A stretch of DNA of 37,117 nucleotides from an uncultured Clostridia bacterium (GCA_946184925.1 CAMHHL010000014.1:1-37117); one strand, 5' to 3'; shown: positions 1 through 7,982, counted from the first letter of the stretch. Numbers and translations: made by a program. The notes: generated by a model from the letters alone, not told the origin.

Positions 1-2
1 GG

Positions 3-44
3 CTTACCGATGTGCTGACACTAATCACTTACCTATGTGCTGAC
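3..44. repeat. 17-bp direct repeat at the left window edge
   Basis: The block CTTACCGATGTGCTGAC at 3-19 recurs at 28-44 with one change (G to T). Nothing in it looks coding. It lies next to the heptad repeat that follows and, like it, is downstream of the glycosyltransferase stop codon. Origin unknown. Confidence 0.7.
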
Positions 45-54
45 CCAACAGACC

Positions 55-89
55 ACAACTTACCACTTACAACTTCTCACTTACAACTT
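55..89 (-). repeat. Heptanucleotide tandem repeat, five units
   Basis: Read on the minus strand this is five 7-bp units in which AAGTTGT alternates with the variants AAGTGAG and AAGTGGT. It begins a few bases after the stop codon of the minus-strand glycosyltransferase. The same family occurs at 5117-5151 and, as perfect units, at the right edge of the window. Confidence 0.8.
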
Positions 90-95
90 TCAATT

Positions 96-1037
96 TCACT
101 TATCCTTTTTCTTCAAAATCTCACGTGCGATATAAATTGGGCGGTTCTTGCTCTGAATGTAGGTTTTCGCGAGGTACGAGCCGATGATTCCTATGCAAAA
201 CAGCTGCACTCCGCCGAGCAGGAGTATCAGCGCGACAATCGTCGCGTAACCGCTGACGGCGACGTTGAAGAACAATCTCTGAATGATTACGACAACGAGG
301 TAGACGATCGCCGCGAACGACATGAACATTCCGATGTAGGTCGAGAGTTTCAGCGGTTTTGTCGAAAACGCCGAGATTCCCTCAAGGGCATATCTCATGA
401 GCTTTCGGAAGCCCCACTTGCTCTCTCCGGCGTTGCGCTCCTGAACCTCATAGGGAATGAACTTGGTGTTGAAACCAATCCAGCTGAAAATTCCCTTCGA
501 GAACCGGTGGTACTCGCCCATCTCCATAATCGCGTCGGCAACGCCTCTTGTGAAGGTGCGGAAGTCGCTCGCGTCGGCGCGCAGCTCAATCTCGCTGAGC
601 TTGTTGATGACCTTGTAGAACATAGTTTTGGCGCCGCTCATCGCCTTGCCTTCCTTGCGCTCTGCCTGATACGCGGCAACGCAGTCGTATTCCTGCTCGT
701 TGTCGAGAATGTCAACCATCTCGAGCACAACCTCAGGCCGTTGCTGCAGGTCGGCGTCAATCAGCGAGATATAATCCCCGGTGCTGTTTTTGATTCCGGC
801 ATAAATCGCGGCTTCCTTGCCGAAGTTGCGGCTGAACGACACCACGGTGATGTTGCTCTCCTGTTTTTCGTTATACAGCTTTTTGAGCCTTTCGAGCGTC
901 TTGTCGCGGCTGCCGTCGTTCACAAAAACAAATTCATAGTCAAAGCCGCGTCCTAAGAACGCGCTGACAGTTTCTTCATAAAATTTTTCTACATTGTCCT
1001 GCTCGTTATAGCAGGGAACAACCAAAGAAAGCTTCAT
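96..1037 (-). CDS. Membrane-anchored family 2 glycosyltransferase (DPM1/GtrB type)
   Basis: Predicted to move a sugar from a nucleotide donor onto a polyprenyl-phosphate carrier at the cytoplasmic membrane. The GT-A fold opens with LSLVVPCYNEQDNVEKF, followed by FVNDGSRDKT and the metal-binding region SLIDADLQQRPE. Two hydrophobic segments lie in the C-terminal third, near residues 225-250 and 260-290, ending in a basic tail; this is the layout of GtrB/ArnC/DPM1-like enzymes. Length 313 aa is normal for the family. I chose the start at 1037 (MKLSLVV) because GGAG lies 6 nt upstream; the ORF-track start at 1055 adds MPKEKE and includes that ribosome binding site. The sugar and acceptor cannot be told. 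It stands alone here, divergent from metF. Confidence 0.88.
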   Translation of the reverse strand: MKLSLVVPCYNEQDNVEKFYEETVSAFLGRGFDYEFVFVNDGSRDKTLERLKKLYNEKQESNITVVSFSRNFGKEAAIYAGIKNSTGDYISLIDADLQQRPEVVLEMVDILDNEQEYDCVAAYQAERKEGKAMSGAKTMFYKVINKLSEIELRADASDFRTFTRGVADAIMEMGEYHRFSKGIFSWIGFNTKFIPYEVQERNAGESKWGFRKLMRYALEGISAFSTKPLKLSTYIGMFMSFAAIVYLVVVIIQRLFFNVAVSGYATIVALILLLGGVQLFCIGIIGSYLAKTYIQSKNRPIYIAREILKKKDK

Positions 1038-1103
1038 TTCTTTCTCCTTCGGCAATCCCGAACAATTCAGTTGTGCGGATAGCGCGGTATTCTTTTTTTA
1101 ATA

Positions 1104-1127
1104 TTACACTACAATTTACACTACAAT
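1104..1127. repeat. Perfect 12-bp tandem duplication
   Basis: TTACACTACAAT occurs twice in direct succession in the divergent intergenic region between the glycosyltransferase and metF. On the minus strand it contributes TTGTAG and TATTAA boxes 17 bp apart, which could be a weak promoter for the glycosyltransferase; that reading is tentative. Confidence 0.55.
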
Positions 1128-1164
1128 TTTACCACTTTTCGGGATAATGTCAATAACGTAATGA

Positions 1165-1193
1165 TTGCATAAGATTTGCGATTGTGGTATGAT
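1165..1193 (+). promoter_or_regulatory. Sigma-A-type promoter for the metF operon
   Basis: TTGCAT (-35) and TATGAT (-10) are separated by 17 bp. The implied transcription start near 1200 leaves only about 25 nt of leader before the metF ATG, too short for an S-box, T-box or cobalamin riboswitch from this promoter. Confidence 0.6.
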
Positions 1194-1224
1194 AGGATTA
1201 TCATTTAACCGGTAGGTGATATAT

Positions 1225-2082
1225 ATGCGTATTCTTGATATGTATGAGGAAAACAAAACCCTGCTCAGCTTTGAGGTCTTTCCGCCGAAGAAAACCTCGC
1301 CGATTGAGTCAGTCTACGGCGTGCTCGAGGAGCTCACGGAGCTCAAGCCTGCCTACATCAGTGTGACCTACGGCGCCGGCGGTACAGCCGCCGACAACAC
1401 CTGCGCCATCGCGTCAAAGATAAAGCACGACTACGGCGTTGAGGCGATTGCTCACATCACCTGTGTCAACAGCTCTCGCCGGCAGGTCAGCGATACTCTC
1501 GAACAGTTCCGCGCTAACGACATCGACAACGTCCTCGCTCTCCGCGGCGATATCGTTCCCGACCTTCCTCCGCAGACCGACTTTCACTATGCCTCCGAGC
1601 TCACCGAATTTATCCGCGAAAAGGGCGGTTTCCACATCGCCGGAGCATGCTATCCCGAGGTTCACCCCGAGGCGAAGAATGATATAGATGATATTCTCAA
1701 CCTCAAAAAGAAGGTTGACGCGGGCGCTGAATTTTTGATTTCCCAGCTGTTTTTTGACAATCAATACTTCTATGATTTTCAGCAGAAGTGCCGCTTTGGC
1801 GGAATAAACGTCCCGATAGAAGCCGGAATCATGCCTGTCATAAACACAAAGCAGATTAACCGCATGGCAACCCTCTGCGGAGCCACGCTCCCGGCGAAGT
1901 TCCTGCGAGTTATGGCTCGCTTTGAGAACAATCCTAAGGCGCTGCGCGACGCCGGAATCGCCTATGCCGTTGACCAGTGCGTTGATTTGATTGCGAACGG
2001 CGTCAGCGGAATCCACCTCTACACCATGAACAACCCCTACGTCGCGCGCAAAATCACCGAGGCGATAGGTTCGCTACTATGA
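1225..2082 (+). CDS. metF: 5,10-methylenetetrahydrofolate reductase
   Basis: Reduces 5,10-methylene-THF to 5-methyl-THF, the methyl donor for the MetH encoded two genes downstream. The 285-aa protein has the family signature LLSFEVFPPKK near residues 12-22, the flavin/folate TIM-barrel segments SVTYGAGGTAADNT and NVLALRGD, and the FLISQLFFD strand, covering the whole domain with no truncation. The start at 1225 is preferred over the GTG at 1216 because GGTAGGTGAT precedes it and the protein then begins MRILDMYEE. The stop overlaps the next start by 4 nt (ATGA), so translation is probably coupled. Cytosolic flavoprotein; electron donor not evident. Confidence 0.95.
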   Translation: MRILDMYEENKTLLSFEVFPPKKTSPIESVYGVLEELTELKPAYISVTYGAGGTAADNTCAIASKIKHDYGVEAIAHITCVNSSRRQVSDTLEQFRANDIDNVLALRGDIVPDLPPQTDFHYASELTEFIREKGGFHIAGACYPEVHPEAKNDIDDILNLKKKVDAGAEFLISQLFFDNQYFYDFQQKCRFGGINVPIEAGIMPVINTKQINRMATLCGATLPAKFLRVMARFENNPKALRDAGIAYAVDQCVDLIANGVSGIHLYTMNNPYVARKITEAIGSLL

Positions 2083-2723
2083 AAATTCCCGAGCATATAA
2101 GCCGCGCGGAGACGCTGCGCTGCCTCGGCAACAGCTCTGTTGCGATGAATGACGAGATGCAGTCGCTGCTCGACAGCTGCGAGGAAAAGCTGCTCCGCTC
2201 GCTCAGACCGAAGTGGTTGTACAAAAGGCTCAATCCGTCCGAATGCGGACTGCTCGAGGGCGAGAGCATAAGAGAACACCTCTCGGGCTGCGGCGATGCC
2301 GTGCTGATGTGCGTCACGCTCGGCACCGAGACCGACCGATTGATTCGCTCCGCTCAGGTTGAGGATATGGCGTCCGCCGTTGTCCTCGACGCGATGGCGA
2401 GCGTAGCCACCGAACAGCTCTGCGACGAGCTCGAGGCGGAGATTGCCGCGAAATTCCCCGAAAAATCGCTCACATGGCGTTTTTCGCCCGGATACGGAGA
2501 TTATCCCATCTCGCTCCAAAAAACCTTTCTCAGCCTGCTTGACGCGCCGAGAAGGATAGGACTGTGCACCAATGACAGCTCAATCCTCACACCGATGAAG
2601 TCCGTCACCGCGATAATCGGGCTGAGCGACGCACCCGTTGAGCGAAAGCGCCGCGGCTGCGCCGGGTGTAATCTCAACAAAACATGCAAATTCAGAAAGG
2701 CGGGAACCCGCTGTGACTTTTAA
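2079..2723 (+). CDS. Stand-alone cobalamin-dependent methionine synthase reactivation protein
   Basis: Corresponds to the C-terminal AdoMet-binding activation domain of full-length MetH, here a separate 214-aa protein. It carries the diagnostic RFSPGYGDYPIS near residues 135-146, TPMKSVTAIIGLSD further on, and a Cys-rich tail CAGCNLNKTCKFR typical of split activation proteins in Clostridia. By family knowledge it should remethylate cob(II)alamin that has lost its methyl cycle, using AdoMet and an external electron donor. It sits between metF and a metH that lacks exactly this domain. It overlaps metF by 4 nt and metH by 11 nt, so the three are one transcript and probably made together. Confidence 0.9.
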   Translation: MKIPEHISRAETLRCLGNSSVAMNDEMQSLLDSCEEKLLRSLRPKWLYKRLNPSECGLLEGESIREHLSGCGDAVLMCVTLGTETDRLIRSAQVEDMASAVVLDAMASVATEQLCDELEAEIAAKFPEKSLTWRFSPGYGDYPISLQKTFLSLLDAPRRIGLCTNDSSILTPMKSVTAIIGLSDAPVERKRRGCAGCNLNKTCKFRKAGTRCDF

Positions 2724-5094
2724 CGATTTACTAAAAAATGAATATATTTTTCTCGACGGCGCCATGGGCACAATGCTCCAGAAGAGCGGACTGCCCCTCG
2801 GCGAAATGCCCGAGCTCCTCAATCTCACTCACCCGGAGCTGATTGAGGACATACACCGTCAGTATATTGACGCCGGCGCTCAGGTCGTCTACGCCAACAC
2901 CTTCGGCGCTAACGGCTACAAGCTCGAGGGCAGCGGTCACACCGCGTCCGAAGTCATCCCGGCGGCTGTCCGCAACGCGAGAAAAGCCGCGGACGGCAGG
3001 GCGCTCGTCGCTCTCGACATCGGCCCCATCGGTCAGCTTATGGAGCCCTCGGGGGCTATGAGCTTTGACGAGGCGTACAACTACTTCAAAGAGGAGATTG
3101 TCGCCGGAGCCGACGCCGACCTCATTATCTTCGAAACCTTCACCGACCTGCTCGAGCTCAAAGCCGGAGTTCTTGCCGCGAAGGAGAACAGCGACAAGCC
3201 CGTTCTTGCGACGATGACCTTTGAGCAGAACGGCAGAACCTTTGCCGGAGCCTCGGTCGCTTCAGCGGCGCTCACGCTTCAGGGTTTGGGCGTTGACGCG
3301 CTGGGAGTGAACTGCTCGCTCGGCCCGGACGAGCTCAAGCCGATTGTCGCCGAGCTCGCCGGAATCAGCCGCGTTCCGCTTATTGTCAAGCCGAACGCCG
3401 GACTTCCCGATCCTGTCACGAACACCTACGATATTTTGCCCGACGACTTTGCCGCGAGCCTGCGCTCGATTGCCGGGCTCGGCAGCGTTAAGTTTGTCGG
3501 CGGCTGCTGCGGAACGACGCCCGACTATATCCGCGCGCTCATCAAGTCGCTCGAAGGCATGAGCTTCCGCATGAACGAGCCAAAGGGCGAAACCGCTGTC
3601 TGCTCCGGAACTACCGCGGTGGAGATTTCTCAGCCCAGAATAATCGGCGAGCGAATCAACCCGACGGGTAAAAAGCTGTTCAAGCAGGCGCTCGTCAATA
3701 ACGACATTGACTATATTCTTTCCCAGGCGATAAGCCAGGTGAAAGCCGGAGCCGACATTCTCGACGTAAACGTCGGTCTCCCGGAGATTGATGAGAAGGA
3801 GATGATGGTGCGCGTCGTCAAGGCGCTGCAGTCCGTCGTTGACGTTCCGCTCCAGATTGACAGCACAAAGCCCGACGTTCTCGACGCGGCGCTGAGAGTT
3901 TACAACGGAAAGCCGATTGTCAACTCCGTCAACGGCGAGGAAAAGTCGCTCTCGGCTGTTTTGCCGCTAGTCAAAAAGTACGGCGCTTCCGTAATCGGAC
4001 TCACTCTCGACGAGAACGGAATACCCAAGACCGCAGAGGGGAGATTCGCGATAGCAAAGCGGATTGTTGACCGTGCCGTTGAATACGGAATCAGCCCAAA
4101 GGACGTCTATATCGACTGCCTTACGCTGACTGTCTCGGCGGAGCAGGACGCATGCCGCGAGACGCTCACGGCGCTCCATAGAGTAAAAACCGAGCTCGGG
4201 TGCAAGACCTGTCTCGGAGTTTCAAATATCAGCTTCGGACTTCCCGACCGAGAGCTTATAAACCATATTTTCCTCACGATGGCGCTCGAGGAAGGGCTCG
4301 ATTTGCCGATTATCAATCCCAATGACGAGCTGATGACCGGCGCGGTCAGAGCGTACAAGGTGCTCTCGGGAATTGACCGCAACGCTTCCGAGTTCATCGC
4401 CTCACGGACGGAAACAGAGCCGAAGCAAACAAAAATTCAAAGCTCGCATGTAACACTCTCCGAGGCTGTTCAGAACGGTCTCAAGGGCGAGGCAAGGGCG
4501 CTGACGGAAAAGCTCCTGGGCACAAAGGACGCTATGGAAATCGTCAACACCGAGCTCATCCCCGCGCTCGACAGGGTGGGAGCCGACTTTGAGAAGAACA
4601 AAATATTCCTGCCCCAGCTGATTCAAAGCGCGAACACCGCGCAGGTCTGCTTTGAGGTGATAAAAGCTCAGCTTTCAAAGGGCGACAGCTCGCCCGTCAG
4701 CAAGGGAAAAATCATTCTCGCCACCGTCAAGGGCGATATACATGACATCGGCAAGAACATTGTCAAGGTTCTGCTCGATAACTACGGATACACTGTCGTA
4801 GACCTCGGGCGCGACGTTGAGCCCTCGCTGATTGTGCGCACTGCCGTTGAGCAGAACATCAGGCTCATCGGGCTTTCCGCGCTGATGACGACAACCCTCG
4901 GCAGCATGGAGGAGACAATCGCACTCATTCGCTCCACTCCGGAGCTTCAGGCGGAGGACGGCTCGAGCCGGTGTACGGTTATGGTCGGCGGCGCGGTTCT
5001 CACCCCGGAATACGCAGAGAGAATCGGAGCCGATTACTATTGCCGCGACGCCAAGGAAAGCGTCGATACAGCAAAGAAGTTTTTCGGGAAATAG
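2713..5094 (+). CDS. metH: Cobalamin-dependent methionine synthase lacking the activation domain
   Basis: Transfers the methyl group of 5-methyl-THF to homocysteine through cobalamin. Domains in order: homocysteine-binding barrel (FLDGAMGTML near the N-terminus; zinc cysteines in GVNCSLGP and GGCCGTTP), pterin-binding barrel (IIGERINPTGKK, VNSVNGEEKS), helical cap, and B12-binding Rossmann domain with the cobalt-ligating GDIHDIGKNIV. It ends after the B12 domain at 793 aa, compared with about 1,200 in E. coli; the missing part is the preceding gene. The ORF track starts at a TTG at 2638 inside the upstream gene. I prefer GTG at 2713 (VTFNDLLKN) because the homology begins there and AGAAAGG lies upstream. 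Complete and intact. Confidence 0.94.
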   Translation: MTFNDLLKNEYIFLDGAMGTMLQKSGLPLGEMPELLNLTHPELIEDIHRQYIDAGAQVVYANTFGANGYKLEGSGHTASEVIPAAVRNARKAADGRALVALDIGPIGQLMEPSGAMSFDEAYNYFKEEIVAGADADLIIFETFTDLLELKAGVLAAKENSDKPVLATMTFEQNGRTFAGASVASAALTLQGLGVDALGVNCSLGPDELKPIVAELAGISRVPLIVKPNAGLPDPVTNTYDILPDDFAASLRSIAGLGSVKFVGGCCGTTPDYIRALIKSLEGMSFRMNEPKGETAVCSGTTAVEISQPRIIGERINPTGKKLFKQALVNNDIDYILSQAISQVKAGADILDVNVGLPEIDEKEMMVRVVKALQSVVDVPLQIDSTKPDVLDAALRVYNGKPIVNSVNGEEKSLSAVLPLVKKYGASVIGLTLDENGIPKTAEGRFAIAKRIVDRAVEYGISPKDVYIDCLTLTVSAEQDACRETLTALHRVKTELGCKTCLGVSNISFGLPDRELINHIFLTMALEEGLDLPIINPNDELMTGAVRAYKVLSGIDRNASEFIASRTETEPKQTKIQSSHVTLSEAVQNGLKGEARALTEKLLGTKDAMEIVNTELIPALDRVGADFEKNKIFLPQLIQSANTAQVCFEVIKAQLSKGDSSPVSKGKIILATVKGDIHDIGKNIVKVLLDNYGYTVVDLGRDVEPSLIVRTAVEQNIRLIGLSALMTTTLGSMEETIALIRSTPELQAEDGSSRCTVMVGGAVLTPEYAERIGADYYCRDAKESVDTAKKFFGK

Positions 5095-5116
5095 CTTTAT
5101 TAATTAATTTGCAAGC

Positions 5117-5151
5117 AAGTTGTAAGCGGTAAGTTGTAAGTGATAAGTTTT
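5117..5151 (+). repeat. Degenerate heptanucleotide tandem repeat, five units
   Basis: Units are AAGTTGT, AAGCGGT, AAGTTGT, AAGTGAT and AAGTTTT. The pattern matches the minus-strand repeat at 55-89. It begins 22 bp after the metH stop codon. Confidence 0.78.
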
Positions 5152-5152
5152 G

Positions 5153-5206
5153 GTCGGGCAGACAGATTGTGAGTTTCTCACGCCTGTTTCCCGACAGAAT
5201 TTTTAT
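5153..5206 (+). terminator. Multi-part hairpin downstream of metH, possible terminator
   Basis: Nested arms GTCGGG/CCCGAC, ACAG/CTGT and GTGAG/CTCAC enclose a TTT loop and fold into one long stem-loop at 5153-5195. AGAATTTTTAT follows, a weak U-tract, so termination of the metF-metH transcript is plausible but not certain. A second hairpin, TGCTTGC-TGC-GCAAGCA, follows at 5206-5222. Confidence 0.5.
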
Positions 5207-5422
5207 GCTTGCTGCGCAAGCAGCATATTGATAAGGTCGGCTATACGGCGTTGTTTTTCTATACGACCTATCTACTCGACCGTAACTTACAACTTAACAG
5301 CCGTTTGATAGGACAGCAACACACAGCACAAACGTCACCTTTACAGGCGTTGGTTCGGAGCAGTTGTCACAGCCCAAACCAAACTCCTGATAGGAGCACT
5401 CACGTAACAGGGTAGAGATATA

Positions 5423-5458
5423 AAAAATAAAAAAACACCGCGTGCTTTTGACGCGGTG
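5423..5458 (-). terminator. Minus-strand intrinsic terminator, first copy of the hairpin
   Basis: The stem CACCGCGT/ACGCGGTG has a 7-nt loop. On the minus strand it is followed by TTTTTTTATTTTTTA, a strong U-tract; on the plus strand it is followed by AAAGG, so it should act only on minus-strand transcripts. The 30 bp at 5429-5458 are identical to 5606-5635. Confidence 0.7.
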
Positions 5459-5460
5459 AA

Positions 5461-5605
5461 AGGTTTGACAGGGACTTGCGATAAAAGGCTATAGTAAATG
5501 AAGAAAATGCTGTAAACCGACTTTCATAGTTTCCATAACTCCTGCCAAACCTAAGATTTGTGTTGTCCGCTCAGTTGCGCACTTCGTGCGCACGAGCGAT
5601 GACTG
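5461..5605. ncRNA. Structured repeat element, copy A (candidate small RNA or mini-ORF unit)
   Basis: An imperfect 12-bp inverted repeat (AGGTTTGACAGG at 5461-5472, CCTGCCAAACCT at 5541-5552) encloses about 68 nt. A conserved hairpin follows at 5568-5598: CGCTC-AGT-TGCGCAC-TTC-GTGCGCA-C-GAGCG, then ATGACT. The same arrangement occurs at 30838-30983 with compensatory stem changes. On the plus strand it runs into the 5606-5642 terminator, as an independent small RNA would. On the minus strand AGGAG within one arm precedes an ATG with a 15-codon ORF (5536-5489). TTTGACA at 5463 with TATAGT about 19 nt downstream could be a plus-strand promoter, with long spacing. Family not identified. Confidence 0.5.
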
Positions 5606-5642
5606 AAAAAAACACCGCGTGCTTTTGACGCGGTGTTTTTTT
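5606..5642. terminator. Bidirectional intrinsic terminator, second copy of the hairpin
   Basis: AAAAAAA-CACCGCGT-GCTTTTG-ACGCGGTG-TTTTTTT: an 8-bp stem with a U-tract in both orientations. It can end a plus-strand transcript through the structured element and minus-strand read-through from the asparaginase operon. Confidence 0.82.
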
Positions 5643-5863
5643 GGATGAAATTGTGTGAATGCCACTTATCTTCGTGTGCAAGTATATTCTACATTATAAT
5701 GGCAATAAAATCAATAATTCTAGCAGAATGTAATTGCAATATGGAAAAACTGTAAGAGTTAATTCTTTAATGAATTATTGAGGAACAAAACGGTAACATT
5801 TTGTAAAGAACAAAAGTTCTAATATTAAAAGAATATTACAATAGTTACGCAGAGTTTGCGAAT

Positions 5864-6769
5864 TTACAAGATGTTGTGGTTTTTATCGCTGCCGTATACA
5901 ACCCATAGTTTCATATATGCGTAGATGGGAGGTTGGTCAACGAGCGGGATTATGCCCAGCTTGCGGTATGCGGAGGTGCTTTCGTATTGTGTGCCCGACG
6001 TCATTCCCGCGAGATAGACAGGACATCCGGCGTCTTTGCAGAAACGGCGAAAGCTTTCGCTTTCGGTCGGCAGAGTTCCGGAGTGATAACCCTCGAGCAG
6101 AACCGCCTTGCAGCCGTGAACATCGGGAAAAATCATACCCGGATGAGCCTTCAGCCACAAAACAGGCGAATTCTCGCTCAGCTCAAAGGCGCCGACGCTT
6201 TCCGTCTCGGGCTTTGAGCTGAGCTTGTGAAAGCCGTCGTCGAAAACACCGAACGCTCCGCCGAGAGAGCTGAGCCTGTCGCTGTACGCAGGGTGCGCAA
6301 GAAGCCGTGAGCCGAGGTGAATTTCGGGCTTTTCGCCGGTGTTGCGGTAGCTTGCGAAAACTCCGCCGGTTTTTTCGCGAATGAATTCAGCCGCAAAATA
6401 CAGGTTGTCCGCGCCGTTTGAGCGCCGGTCGCTGAGAATGTAGTTCGCCGAGGCAAGAACTATCGGAGTTCCGCAGTTTTCGAACGCAAGCGAGAGAGCC
6501 GCCGCGGAGAACTGGAGCGTATCTGTGCCGTGAGCGACGATTATGCCGTCATAACCGCCGCTCAGTAATGTTTCTGTATGTTTTATCAGGCGCGTGAGAA
6601 TTTTTCCGTCAAGCTGCTCCGAGAGCGTGGTGAACGGTCTGAAAATCTTAACTTCAAAGTCGTCGGGAAGATAGCCTGCAAGCGCGGCGTTCTCCGCAGG
6701 GGAGATGTAGCCGTCCCTGAGCGCGCTCCCGATTGTTCCGCCTGTCAGAACCAGCGCAATCCGCATCAT
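5864..6769 (-). CDS. Asparaginase/glutaminase-family protein
   Basis: The 301-aa protein has the N-terminal LVLTGGTIGS threonine loop and IIVAHGTDTLQ near residue 80, two signature motifs of the L-asparaginase/amidotransferase-like fold. GTPIVLASANYILSDRRSNGADN matches the next conserved block in outline. The lysine of the usual Thr-Asp-Lys set (VTKT in E. coli asparaginase) is not visible at the expected place, where I read SRLLAHPAYSD, so activity and substrate are uncertain. No signal peptide, so probably cytosolic. It starts at ATGATG, overlapping the stop of the upstream Fn3/Big2 gene by 4 nt, which implies translational coupling despite the different predicted locations of the products. 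Confidence 0.8.
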   Translation of the reverse strand: MMRIALVLTGGTIGSALRDGYISPAENAALAGYLPDDFEVKIFRPFTTLSEQLDGKILTRLIKHTETLLSGGYDGIIVAHGTDTLQFSAAALSLAFENCGTPIVLASANYILSDRRSNGADNLYFAAEFIREKTGGVFASYRNTGEKPEIHLGSRLLAHPAYSDRLSSLGGAFGVFDDGFHKLSSKPETESVGAFELSENSPVLWLKAHPGMIFPDVHGCKAVLLEGYHSGTLPTESESFRRFCKDAGCPVYLAGMTSGTQYESTSAYRKLGIIPLVDQPPIYAYMKLWVVYGSDKNHNIL

Positions 6770-7905
6770 TTAACGGTGGTGATGATTCTGATTTTGTGTG
6801 CCTTGCCCTTGTATGTGCCGGTAGCGATAAGGGTAGCCTTGCCCTTTGATACTCCGGTGATTATGCCGAGAGCGTTGACCTTGACAATCTTTGTGTCGGT
6901 GCTCGACCATGTAATTTCGCTGACAACACCGTAGGCGTTGAGCTTTTCGTAGATGTCGCGGTAAACCTCGCCCTTGGAGATCGTCAGATAGAGCGGCACT
7001 TCATCGCCGTCATAGTGACCGTAAACGTCGTAGTCAACGTTGCTCCTGGCGGATTTTGTAGTGCCGTTATAGGCGACAACATAGTATTTATAGGAATTGA
7101 TTCCCGTGACGTCCATATCCTTGTATTCAACTCTGCCTGTAGCGTTGACGTAGGGATTCGCGATTTTAATGAGGCGCTTGTAGTTGCTCTCGGTCTTGAG
7201 GCTGCGGTAGACGATGTAGCCGACTGCGCCCTTGGTCTGAGTCCATTCGAGCGTGATTCCCTTCATGTCGAGCTTTTCTTCGGCGTTAAGCTCAGGACTT
7301 TCGAGGAATTGATGAGTGGTTATTCCGCTGAACGCGCCGGCAGAGGTCTTTGTGTATGCTCTGACCTTGATGTCATAAACGGAGCCGGGGGAGAGGTTAG
7401 AATCAATGTAGGCTGTCTTTGTGCCGCGGTAGATTGCCGAGAAGGACTTTGCCGTGGATTTCTTTGCGACTACGACATATTTGGTCGCGCCCTTGACAGC
7501 TGTCCAGCTGATTTTGACACCGGTCGAAACGTTCTTGACGGCAATCTTCTTGGGAGCAGTAACGCGAATCAGCGCCTTTGCCGGGCTGAACTTTGACTTT
7601 TTGCCGTTAACAACCGCGCGAACCTTGTAGGCGTAGCGCTTGGTTGCCTTTACGGCGGTGTGGGTATATTTGGTCGCGCTGACTTTGGCGAGCTTTTTGT
7701 AGGAGCCGTTGCCGACCTTGGAGAATACTTCGTAAGCTGTAGCGGATTTTACGGAGCTCCACTTGACGGTGATGCCCTTCGTTGAGTTTGAGAGTGATTT
7801 GAGCTTGGGCGCAGAGGCTGTCGCGGCGCCGAAGGTTGCAACGCTGCCGAAAACAAGCAGCACCGCAAGCGCAGAGCACAGCAGCGCTTTCAGAGTTTTG
7901 GTCAT
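6766..7905 (-). CDS. Secreted Fn3-repeat protein with C-terminal Big2 domain
   Basis: A 379-aa exported protein. An N-terminal signal peptide (MTKTLKALLCSALAVLLVFG, Ala-rich cleavage region) is followed by about three fibronectin-III-like repeats, seen as recurring KGITVKWSSVKSATAYEVF, GVKISWTAVKGATKYVV and GITLEWTQTKGAVGYIVYR segments. It ends with a bacterial Ig-like Big2 domain (ITWSSTDTKIVKVNALGIIT, GKATLIATG). No sorting signal or C-terminal membrane segment, so probably released or held non-covalently. The start at 7905 is preferred over 7923 because AAAGGAAAA lies between them and the signal peptide then begins MTKT. Its stop overlaps the asparaginase-like start. It resembles the next gene, suggesting tandem duplication. 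Binding partner unknown. Confidence 0.85.
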   Translation of the reverse strand: MTKTLKALLCSALAVLLVFGSVATFGAATASAPKLKSLSNSTKGITVKWSSVKSATAYEVFSKVGNGSYKKLAKVSATKYTHTAVKATKRYAYKVRAVVNGKKSKFSPAKALIRVTAPKKIAVKNVSTGVKISWTAVKGATKYVVVAKKSTAKSFSAIYRGTKTAYIDSNLSPGSVYDIKVRAYTKTSAGAFSGITTHQFLESPELNAEEKLDMKGITLEWTQTKGAVGYIVYRSLKTESNYKRLIKIANPYVNATGRVEYKDMDVTGINSYKYYVVAYNGTTKSARSNVDYDVYGHYDGDEVPLYLTISKGEVYRDIYEKLNAYGVVSEITWSSTDTKIVKVNALGIITGVSKGKATLIATGTYKGKAHKIRIITTVK

Positions 7906-7973
7906 AATATGTTTTCCTTTCATAAATTATTTGACAAATATGGTGACGGTACACTTTCCAAATGTACTATTTT

Positions 7974-7982
7974 ATTGTAGCA
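7974..7982 (-). promoter_or_regulatory. Extended -10 promoter candidate for the Fn3/Big2-asparaginase operon
   Basis: On the minus strand TGCTACAAT forms an extended -10 box about 70 nt upstream of the start codon. The -35 region is poor (TTTAAT at 17-bp spacing). Confidence 0.4.

Larger units (their letters stand above)
5095..5863. other. 769-bp intergenic region with repeats and hairpins, no supported gene
   Basis: Between metH and the asparaginase-like gene I find no convincing protein gene. It holds a degenerate heptad repeat, two hairpins near 5153-5222, two identical terminator-like hairpins 177 bp apart, a structured element shared with 30.8-31.0 kb, and an AT-rich stretch at 5643-5863. 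The ORF at 5209-5415 has no recognisable domain or good ribosome binding site. Bases 5240-5420 are otherwise unexplained. Confidence 0.6.

Noticed and set aside
12-956. 314-aa plus-strand ORF over the left-edge glycosyltransferase
   Set aside because: It is the opposite-strand shadow of the GT2 gene, starts within repeat DNA and has no recognisable domain or ribosome binding site.
1194-1224. Possible SAM or cobalamin riboswitch ahead of metF/metH
   Set aside because: The leader from the predicted promoter is only about 25 nt and no aptamer sequence is visible upstream.
5209-5415. 68-aa ORF MLRKQHIDKVGY... after metH
   Set aside because: It starts inside a hairpin, has no good ribosome binding site, shows no domain and reads as low-quality coding sequence; other frames look equally (un)likely.
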